Origin: Stramenopiles sp. TOSAG23-3
Lineage: Eukaryota; Sar
NCBI GenBank assembly: GCA_900128585.1
Contig: LT642485.1
Span: 1-16,497, forward strand
Reading direction: 5' to 3'
DNA length: 16,497 bases
A program made the translations under genes and the position numbers. Positions 1-5,967 of the stretch are shown here, in pieces. Position 1 is the first letter of the stretch. Every line of letters starts with the position of its first letter. A model generated the notes under the pieces. It was not told where the DNA came from. It was given only the letters and a program-made list of their open reading frames with translations, and made no database searches.

Positions 1-1015
1 GCCGCCCAGCCATGCCTTCATCGTTTCGGGAGATTTTTCGTTTTCGACCATGTCCATCGCGTAGTCAAGCAGTGCCTGGCCAAATTATGGTGTTCGCAAG
101 GGTCAGCGCTGATGTTGTAAAGACAAGGGGACCGTGGAAAGTCCTGGTCGCAAATGTTGTCAGAAATGTCTTTGGGTGGCTCACTGCACTTAATGGTTAG
201 TGAATCCGAATAATTCCACGCCTTTCCAGGGGGCAAATACCACCAGTTGTTTCCGTACATAAGATTGGCGTTCCATATTATCTTAAAGTCGCCTTGGCGA
301 AGAGCGTGCGTTTTCAAGTCTGAACCTTCTGCTTGGGCAGCAATGACCAGCTCCGTTCTGACAGAAGGTGCGTGCGGGTCGGCGCTGCTCAGCACGTTCC
401 AGTTTGCAAGCCCATCCCCGTCTTTCCAGGGCATTTCGTTCTCCTTCATCAACACCCGAACCTTCTTATCTGTGGCGCCCGCAGCAGCTTGGAGCAACGT
501 CTTGTACCAGTCTGTGACGTGAAAAAGGCCATTGTTAATGCCCGTCCTCTGCAACCCTTTTCCATGTATAAAGCCGGCGGCTCTAATCCCCCCCTCAAAG
601 GAGGATCCCTTCCCCGAACGGAGCGGGAAATTGTTCATCATATTGTTGTTTGTCCCATTCGGGGGACCGCCATTGTCGGAGCTGTATATAATCAACGTAT
701 CCTCGTACATCCCGGCGCGTTTCAGGGCATCTACAACGGTCTTTATCCCATCGTCCAAATTGCTGACTGTGGCAGCGATGGTCTTTCTCATCGCCCGCCG
801 GGTGCACGTCTTTGATCCGGGGCTGTCATACTGTCCGCAGGTTTCGTTCTTGGGGCTGATGTTATCAAACTTTTCAATGTACGAGTCTGGGGCTTGGACA
901 AAATCGTTGTTTGCACTGTGAGTGGCCGAAGCCACCGGTGCCGGAATTTTTTTTCCAAATTTTGCGCCGCCCGATACATAAAGAATTCACCAAAGTGGAA
1001 TGGATGTGTCAAGTG
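1..1015 (-). pseudogene. Arylsulfatase (ARSB-like) C-terminal half, with two frame breaks
   Basis: Sulfatases hydrolyse sulfate esters, usually in the secretory pathway, lysosome or outside the cell. The main frame (935 down to about 78) reads like the C-terminal part of arylsulfatase B-type enzymes. It has THS with the active-site-region His, then SSDNGG (metal-site Asp-Asn), then PLRSGKGSSFEGGIRAAGF (substrate-region Lys and the EGG turn), HVTDWYKTLL, and ADPCEHHNLA near the end. Two breaks are visible. After NLA (about 70-80) the frame shifts by one base: the annotated frame soon stops at 18-20, whereas the neighbouring frame reads on as ALLDYAMDMVENEKSPETM to the window edge. At the T8 run 947-954 a one-base change would join the main frame to MYRAAQNLEKK upstream, which resembles the usual DRAxxxLE helix before the THS strand. 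The N-terminal half with the CxPxR formylglycine site is not found upstream. The longest single frame opens at a GTG, not an ATG. It could be a decaying or 5'-truncated gene, or an intact gene with assembly indels and a distant 5' exon. The family call is secure; the gene's status is not. Confidence 0.8.
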
Positions 1016-1138
1016 CGGAGTTGATGGAACAACGCCGTGTAATCAATGGTTTCGACGAAGACTGGAGGAAGTGGACGTTGACCTAGACGAATGGGACGAC
1101 GACAATGACGACGAAGGTGTCGGTGGACGTTACATTAC

Positions 1139-1196
1139 CGATATACCGATGTACTCAATGGCAACGGGTACATGTCTTCCGATATACCGAAGTACT
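1139..1196 (+). repeat. Short direct repeat CCGATATACCGAWGTACT
   Basis: CCGATATACCGATGTACT (from about 1139) recurs as CCGATATACCGAAGTACT (from about 1179), 17 of 18 bases identical and about 40 bases apart. The two copies fall in the overlap between the two cysteine-rich frames. GAC-rich stretches near 1096 and 1218 also resemble each other. This suggests a local duplication and could explain a frame change here. Confidence 0.6.
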
Positions 1197-1516
1197 GTCC
1201 GAATTGTGACAATTTGAACGACGACGATGACGAAGGGCGGGCACTTAGACAAGTCAGCGGCAAGTGCTATTTTGCACAGCAAAGACTTTGTGGTAAATGT
1301 GGTCGTGATAGTGATTGCCGTATGGAATGCAACCAACGTCATGCAAGCGAACTCCGAAAAGCGTGTGGCTTTCGCCGCCTTCGTCAACCCTCCAGATCGG
1401 AGAGGATGAGGTGCGAAAAGCGTTGCACAGGTGGGGTCTATAAGCCTTTCTGTTTACAGCGATGCCTCGGCATCCCAATCTCACACCCGCGTGAACAAAT
1501 CTTCCGACGCCTGTAA
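1172..1516 (+). CDS. Small cysteine-rich protein, unknown function
   Basis: I do not recognise this protein. The 114-residue frame from ATG 1172 has 12 cysteines and many Arg residues. Its N-terminus has CPNC (residues 9-12) followed by an acidic run, and the middle has CGKC (40-43) then a CX3C pair (49-53). The C-terminal third has CX3C-X8-CX3C (81-85 and 94-98), a spacing seen in several unrelated disulfide-hairpin or metal-binding small proteins. No signal peptide is visible at this start. The overlapping upstream frame (roughly 1000-1180, two codon positions off) also has cysteine pairs (CVKC, TTPC) and an Asp-rich stretch. The real gene may therefore begin earlier and be split by a frame break or a short intron near 1170-1180. 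Composition looks coding compared with the AT-rich DNA after 1516. It lies head-to-head with the broken end of the sulfatase. Confidence 0.4.
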   Translation: MSSDIPKYCPNCDNLNDDDDEGRALRQVSGKCYFAQQRLCGKCGRDSDCRMECNQRHASELRKACGFRRLRQPSRSERMRCEKRCTGGVYKPFCLQRCLGIPISHPREQIFRRL

Positions 1517-2111
1517 AGCGAAAGGGAAATACTCCACTTCCAAGTGACCCGAACTCAAAAATAGTATATATAAAAAAACTAATTATATCTAGTATGTTTG
1601 AAGACTCAAAAATAGTATAAAAAAAGAAATAGAAACTAATTATATCGTATGTTTTAAGACTCTCAAGATTATCCCAATTGTAGAACTGATTTATTTCTGC
1701 AACTAATAAAAATCACAAAATTCAAAGTCGGTCAAAACCTCCTTTGTCGTTCCTACGATAATATTTTACCTTTCGATCTTGTATCACATATATTAGGACT
1801 TATTCTTATCATACTTTGTACTGTACTCGTAGCAGTAAAAACATGGTACACCCATGAAGTAAACACCATATGTAAGGTTTCTAAAAATGATTTGTGAGAG
1901 TCTTAAAGATACATTAGTATTAATTTTCTTAAAATTTACGCACAGCGTGTTTCATTTTCATAATTTACAAAACGCCCACGCCCAAGTTACTTCATTCCCA
2001 ACTGATATTAGTATTTAATTATATGTACACACACAAGTTTGTTCAGAGGATATTCCAACGACGCACCACGTGCCCTACCCTTGCTGAGCTCGGAGCTCGC
2101 AACTCTAGCCC
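1517..2111. other. AT-rich intergenic region
   Basis: About 595 bases without a supportable gene. It holds the tandem duplication at 1553-1658 and two copies of the dispersed 13-mer TTTAAGACTCTCA, one direct (1653-1665) and one inverted (1895-1907). It is presumably the 3' flank of both neighbours, since the cysteine-rich frame and the small secreted protein converge on it. I see no RNA gene. Confidence 0.7.
1553..1658 (+). repeat. Imperfect tandem duplication, about 52-55 bp unit
   Basis: Unit one (1553-1603) and unit two (1604-1658) both begin ACTCAAAAATAGTATA. They continue through AAACTAATTATATC and GTATGTTT and end in AAG. They differ by small indels in the A-rich middle. The second unit ends inside the dispersed 13-mer. 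Confidence 0.8.
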
Positions 2112-2561
2112 CTAATGTTCCTCTCCCGCTGCACTGCCATCCCCTTTGCTCAAACCTAGGTGTTCTCTGGCACGCGTCAGCCAGTCGGGTGATGATACAT
2201 CGAACATTCTCATCCCTTCCTTGTCTGTGATTCCCCCGATCCCTTCGACCTCTGGTGCTTTGGCAGTGAAGGGGTACGGCGCCGTCTGCATCGGCGACGC
2301 GAGGGGGAAACTATCGTCTCCACGGACGCTCTGGCCAGGTTGAAGCGGCTGGAATGGGACCATAGGGACGTCTATATTTTTCATTGGGTTGCTATCGCGT
2401 ACTTTGGAGTAGGGACTGTATGACGTGCCAGCCATCCCCAACGTTTCCACATGATTAACTACTTTCAGCCCGGGCCGATACCTAAGGCCTGTCGCAGACG
2501 TAGCGTCAACGAACACCGCCGTGCAGAACAGGAACGGGACGAACACTACCCTGGTGACCAT
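2112..2561 (-). CDS. Small secreted or secretory-pathway protein, unknown function
   Basis: I do not recognise this protein. I chose the ATG at 2561 (149 residues). The same frame stays open 33 codons upstream, but that part is a translated GA microsatellite and low-complexity sequence. From 2561 the protein opens with a textbook signal peptide: MVTR, then a hydrophobic core VVFVPFLFCTAVFV, then small residues DATSA as a likely cleavage site. The mature part (about 125 residues) is rich in Pro, Ser and Gly, with PFQPLQPGQS in the middle and no cysteine. It ends in a more helical segment (SPDWLTRAREHLGL) and an acidic tail. No transmembrane segment follows the signal. It is divergent from the Tom22-like gene. 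A precursor targeted through the secretory route to another organelle cannot be excluded. Confidence 0.65.
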   Translation of the reverse strand: MVTRVVFVPFLFCTAVFVDATSATGLRYRPGLKVVNHVETLGMAGTSYSPYSKVRDSNPMKNIDVPMVPFQPLQPGQSVRGDDSFPLASPMQTAPYPFTAKAPEVEGIGGITDKEGMRMFDVSSPDWLTRAREHLGLSKGDGSAAGEEH

Positions 2562-2580
2562 GCTTCTTGTGATGGTTCTT

Positions 2581-2596
2581 CTCTCTCTCTCTCTCT
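2581..2596. repeat. (CT)8 microsatellite
   Basis: Eight CT units on the plus strand. They lie just upstream of the start of the minus-strand secreted-protein gene, so they would be a GA run in its 5' leader. Confidence 0.9.
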
Positions 2597-2790
2597 CCGA
2601 CTGGTTGGTGGTAAAGAAGCACGAGTAAAAAGGTGCAAAGAAAACAATAAATGTGTACACGTTCCTGTCTACCCAAATACCTCTTTGCTAATACAATCTC
2701 TTTGTTTCATTCTTTCTTCATAACAATTAATAGTTTATACATAAATATAATAGATTTATAAAGGCTAAACTAAAGAAAGGAGGAAAAAAT

Positions 2791-2806
2791 AGAAGAAGAA
2801 GAAGAA
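2791..2806. repeat. (AGA)5 microsatellite
   Basis: AGA trinucleotide run in the divergent spacer. Confidence 0.85.
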
Positions 2807-2860
2807 TGACACTGCTGCCACAATGCTGTACCTATGAATATTTAAATTATATAATAATAG

Positions 2861-2881
2861 CCTACAGCCTACAGCCTACAG
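2861..2881. repeat. (CCTACAG)3 heptamer repeat
   Basis: Three perfect CCTACAG units in tandem, an unusual heptamer in an otherwise AT-rich spacer. Confidence 0.9.
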
Positions 2882-3504
2882 CACCCCCTCCTCTTCTAAT
2901 ATAAACTAAGAAAAAGAAAAGAGAGCATTCATTCCTCTTTCTTCTTTTCTTCTTTTCTTCATTCATTTATTCATTCTTCTTTTCTCCATCGAATCAATAA
3001 ATCAAATCAATCAAATCATCCATCATCAGCTCTTTCTTCTTTCTTCTTTCTTCCTTTTCTTTCTATTTTTTTATTGTATTTATTAAATTATATTAGAGAC
3101 TATACGTATAATAGAGACTATAATATTCGTTTAAAATAAATTGTGGTAATGGAAAAAGAAATAGTATAATTATACTTATATTATTGTATTAAATTATAAT
3201 ATATACCTATATATGGAAGAAAAAAGAAAAAACAATATAAATATACAATTTATAAATAAAACTAAAAACATTATTTTTTACCTATATATAGATTATAGTA
3301 TTGTTTATACTATTATAAAATGGGCGGCCCACAAGAACCAAGAAGGAACGAAGAAAAGAAAAAAGGAAAGAAACGAAATGAAATTAATACAATAAGTATA
3401 CACGTATTTTATAAGAAATAAAAGACAAACTTTGAATTCTTTCTTTTTCTCTTTTCTTTTTCTCTTATCTTGCATATGTATCGAATTGATTCATTGACAG
3501 AATA

Positions 3505-3528
3505 TATTTATATATTTGCATATAAAAC
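3505..3528 (+). promoter_or_regulatory. TATA-like element before the Tom22 start
   Basis: A TATTTATATATTTGCATATAAAA stretch lies only about 10-30 bases before the ATG. It resembles a TATA box, but the spacer is AT-rich throughout and the distance to the start codon is short, so this is tentative. Confidence 0.25.
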
Positions 3529-3534
3529 AAGAGG

Positions 3535-3888
3535 ATGCCAACTGTCAAGGAGTTAGAGTTTGACGAGGAGGAGTACGAGACCGACTCGGACGAAGAGGAG
3601 GAGGAGGAGGAGGGGGTTTCCATAGTAGAAAGGCTCAAAGAAACTTGCGATAAAATGTACGCCGTTGCTATGGGTCCCGTGGCCGATTATGGCTCAAAGG
3701 GTCTGTGGATAACCCTGACCACTGCTCTTGTTGTTGTTTTTCCAATCGTCTTTGGCGTTGAACGGGAGCACATGTTTCAGGAACAAATGGAACAAATGAG
3801 GCAGCAGCAGGCAGCCGCGCAGAGTGCTGCTGCGCCCGGGGGGGCTCCAAAACCTGCCGCTGGGCCTTCGTTTTCGCCGCTTGGTTGA
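3535..3888 (+). CDS. TOM22: Mitochondrial import receptor subunit Tom22
   Basis: Tom22 is the central receptor and organiser of the TOM complex in the mitochondrial outer membrane. It receives presequences and links Tom20 to the Tom40 pore. This 117-residue frame has the family layout. An acidic cytosolic N-terminus (residues 7-26, almost all Glu and Asp) comes first, then an amphipathic segment (28-52). A single membrane span GLWITLTTALVVVFPIVFG (56-74) follows, with the conserved Trp at the start and Pro70 in the middle. After the span comes a charged, Met/Gln-rich stretch (EREHMFQEQMEQMRQQQ), as in animal Tom22, and an Ala/Pro/Gly tail. The length fits fungal and animal forms (about 140-150) and exceeds the plant Tom9 form, which lacks the acidic part. 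The frame closes with TGA then TAG. It has no intron. The ATG follows an AT-rich, TATA-like stretch. Confidence 0.87.
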   Translation: MPTVKELEFDEEEYETDSDEEEEEEEGVSIVERLKETCDKMYAVAMGPVADYGSKGLWITLTTALVVVFPIVFGVEREHMFQEQMEQMRQQQAAAQSAAAPGGAPKPAAGPSFSPLG

Positions 3889-4248
3889 TAGTGTCGTTGC
3901 GTGAATGGCCTGACAGCTGCCAACGGCCAGCATGCGGGTAAATGCTAGAAGGAGACCAAGGATTGCCAAATCAATGTTTTTAAATTTGTATTTGTATAAT
4001 TTAGGTAAATTAAAAACACTTGAGAAGACAAAAATAATAAAGTTGACTAATTCGTACAAAGTATGAAAAAAACAAATTATATAGTATGTAAAATATATGA
4101 TATAATTTGTTTTTTTGTAAAATGTATGATACTCTTAATAAGTCACAAGCGTGTAAGGATACATTCCGACGAGTATTGCACTGTCGTGCTTTACACTACT
4201 CTGCCATGCGCCAGGGCCTTTCTCCCATTTCCCTACTGTCATGTCTGG
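3889..4248. other. Convergent 3' spacer between Tom22 and the epimerase gene
   Basis: About 360 bases of 3' flank for two converging genes. The first 70 bases keep near-coding composition. The rest is AT-rich and includes an AATAAA for Tom22. Open frames over 4063-4530 are the antisense of the epimerase gene plus AT-rich filler. No gene is seen. Confidence 0.65.
4036..4041 (+). terminator. Possible polyadenylation signal for Tom22
   Basis: AATAAA about 148 bases after the Tom22 stop. The hexamer is common by chance in such AT-rich DNA, so support is weak. Confidence 0.25.
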
Positions 4249-5445
4249 TCAGTCACGGTCATGCTGGAAGCCGCTCGAGTACGTGTGCCTCATTCGGAAA
4301 GACTCCCCTGGCTGCAACAAAATTGCCCCTTGCCCCGTGTTCAGGGAGTTGGGCCCTCCCATCCACGGCTCGACGCACATAAACCCAGCCTCCTCGTCGC
4401 CCCACATGACCATGTACAAGTCTTCCGAGTGCAACTCAGCGTGCTTTTCTCCCAGCAGACTCTGGGTCACGGTCACAAACATCATTTCGGACGGGGACAC
4501 GAGAGTCATGCTGGCAAAAGGCCTTTTTGAAAACACCGAGGCTTTGCCCAAAACGTTGTCCGAGAACTCACGCACCGGAAGGCGCACGCTTTTTACTTTG
4601 TCCGCCGTGACCACTTCCTCAGCAGAACGTTTGGCGTGATCGACGCCGTCACCCGAAAGGCACGAGAATTCGTTAAGCTTCAAGTCTACTGTGCTCGTGC
4701 CGCAAAAGTACGCCTCGCTCCAGTCGAAGTTTTTCTTAACAAACGGCAGCTTGAAGGTTGGGTGGGTCCCAAACGAGAACGGGAGCATGGGCATGTCGCT
4801 TTCCGCATCGCTGAGGTTGTTCACCTCCAGGTCCAGGGTTAGCGTGCCCTCCGATACCGTGTATTTTAGAGTTGTCGAGTACTCGAAAGGGTAGCATAAT
4901 TTTGAGTCTCCCGTCACCTTGCTCGAGTCCAACGACAGTACTACGAAGACGCGGTCGGCTTCGACCTTTTCCTCCACCAGCTTCCACGGAAGATGCTGCG
5001 CGAAACCGTGCAGCGGGATTTCGTTTGCTGCCCCGTCTACTAACCCAAGCGTGAACCTGCATGTCCCCGGTTTGGAAGGCTTCGATGGGTTTGCCTTCCT
5101 TGCCAGATCGATCTGTTCGCTGGTAAAATTCCTACCTACTGCAGGCCATAAAACGGGGGATTTTCCATCCCAGCCCTGGGTGGTGGAAAAGTCGTTCCCA
5201 CGGAACAATAACTCCACGAACTCCTCGCGATCGTTCAACCCTTCGGTCGCACCCTCACTGTCCCGTGGCGGCGTCGGCCTGCTCGTATTGATAGCGTAAG
5301 AGGTCAGAATAGCACCGTTTTTAGGGGCAACTGAACAGTGCAATCGAGGTCCACCGAAATGAATCAGAAAAGGTGCCCTTGTATTTTCATTTGGTTCCTC
5401 CGTGCGAAGAAAGTACTCCGACCCTGAGATACCACTCATTCCCAC
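4249..5445 (-). CDS. Aldose 1-epimerase family protein (galactose mutarotase-like)
   Basis: Members of this beta-sandwich family interconvert alpha and beta anomers of free hexoses or hexose 6-phosphates. The 398-residue protein has the family landmarks in order: NGAILTSY near the N-terminus (43-50), GWDGKSPVLWPAVGRNF (91-107), HGFAQ with the first conserved His (His146), LEVNNLSD (206-213), SFGTHPTFKLP with the second His (His228), and CVEPWMGGPN with the catalytic-type Glu (Glu359). It ends in LLQPGESFRMRHTY, as in the microbial LacX/YihR-like branch. The length is somewhat above the usual 290-340, from an N-terminal extension and longer loops (110-130 and 260-290). There is no signal peptide, so it is probably cytosolic. 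The second Met (residue 3) is an equally possible start. The exact sugar cannot be read from the sequence. It is divergent from the Dispatched-like gene. Confidence 0.85.
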   Translation of the reverse strand: MGMSGISGSEYFLRTEEPNENTRAPFLIHFGGPRLHCSVAPKNGAILTSYAINTSRPTPPRDSEGATEGLNDREEFVELLFRGNDFSTTQGWDGKSPVLWPAVGRNFTSEQIDLARKANPSKPSKPGTCRFTLGLVDGAANEIPLHGFAQHLPWKLVEEKVEADRVFVVLSLDSSKVTGDSKLCYPFEYSTTLKYTVSEGTLTLDLEVNNLSDAESDMPMLPFSFGTHPTFKLPFVKKNFDWSEAYFCGTSTVDLKLNEFSCLSGDGVDHAKRSAEEVVTADKVKSVRLPVREFSDNVLGKASVFSKRPFASMTLVSPSEMMFVTVTQSLLGEKHAELHSEDLYMVMWGDEEAGFMCVEPWMGGPNSLNTGQGAILLQPGESFRMRHTYSSGFQHDRD

Positions 5446-5641
5446 GGCACGCCACCTCCACGTCTAATAAGACCAATATCACTTCTCTCACCCAACGCTT
5501 GACCAAACCAAAAACACTCGTTGTTGAATACCTGCGCTCAGTGCAAACTTCTGCATAATCAACATACCCAGCGAACATGTGAGCATAAAATTGTAAAATA
5601 TTTTAATAAAAATATTATTATTGTTTTAAATAAGAGATACA

Positions 5642-5787
5642 ATACCGTACGGGTACCTTCCTGTACCGTATAATAGCATTGGCCGGAAAGTCCGTCCTTC
5701 AACGTACTACTCTTCTCTCCTCCTCATCATCACAAAAAAATGTGTCGATGTACGGTACCGGCACCCCAGGTACCGTACCGGTACCGA
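5642..5787. repeat. GGTACC-rich palindrome cluster 1
   Basis: Two patches (5642-5670 and 5751-5787) are built of GGTACC and GTACCG words, including the palindrome GTACCGGTAC at 5775-5784. The same word family recurs at 9750-9818 and 9908-9945. Confidence 0.8.
5674..5722 (+). repeat. Direct repeat copy 1 (TAGYATTGGCC...AAAGTCCGTC)
   Basis: It starts TAGCATTGGCCGGAAAGTCC and continues into a pyrimidine-rich ACTACTC stretch. It is about 85% identical to the copy 187 bases downstream, allowing small indels. Confidence 0.75.
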
Positions 5788-5860
5788 AGTATCTGGAATG
5801 AATAGAACGAACAACGAACAGTTTTAAAAAATAATTGAAAGATTTGTTAAACATACAATA

Positions 5861-5904
5861 TAGTATTGGCCATAAAGTCCGTCTTTCCAACTACTACTCT
5901 CCTC
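5861..5904 (+). repeat. Direct repeat copy 2 (TAGYATTGGCC...AAAGTCCGTC)
   Basis: It starts TAGTATTGGCCATAAAGTCC, ends in ACTACTACTCTCCTC, and sits 64 bases before the Dispatched-like start codon. It may be a promoter element or a small dispersed repeat. Confidence 0.75.
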
Positions 5905-5967
5905 AATATATAAAAAAAGGAGAGAAGGCTAACGAATTATCACAAAGTTGAATAAATTACTAGTAAT

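Larger units (their letters stand above)
2562..3534. other. Divergent intergenic region, low-complexity and AT-rich
   Basis: About 970 bases between two divergently transcribed genes, so it must hold both promoters. It contains the CT run, an AGA run, three CCTACAG units, and a long pyrimidine-rich stretch (about 2932-3070, CTTCTTTT and TTCTTTC motifs). A very AT-rich segment follows (3070-3330). Another pyrimidine stretch sits at 3437-3470, shortly before Tom22. Reading frames here are AT-rich and show no protein-like composition. No RNA gene is seen. Confidence 0.7.
5446..5967. other. Divergent intergenic region with GGTACC palindromes and a direct repeat
   Basis: About 520 bases between the starts of the epimerase and Dispatched-like genes, so both promoters must lie here. 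The notable contents are GGTACC/GTACCG-rich segments (5642-5670, 5751-5787) and two copies of an approximately 45-base element (5674-5722, 5861-5904). The open frames here have no protein-like composition. Confidence 0.7.

Noticed and set aside
247-921. Three overlapping plus-strand frames of 91-160 codons
   Set aside because: They are antisense shadows of the conserved sulfatase coding sequence on the minus strand.
1641-1670. CRISPR-like or satellite array suggested by the repeats at 1553-1658
   Set aside because: There are only two imperfect units with no spacers. It is a simple tandem duplication.
3213-3395. 60-codon plus-strand frame, rich in Lys, Ile and Asn
   Set aside because: Its composition is that expected from AT-rich spacer DNA, with no domain or signal.
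4063-4639. Plus-strand frames of 155 and 132 codons
   Set aside because: They are mostly antisense of the conserved C-terminal part of the epimerase gene, plus AT-rich flank.
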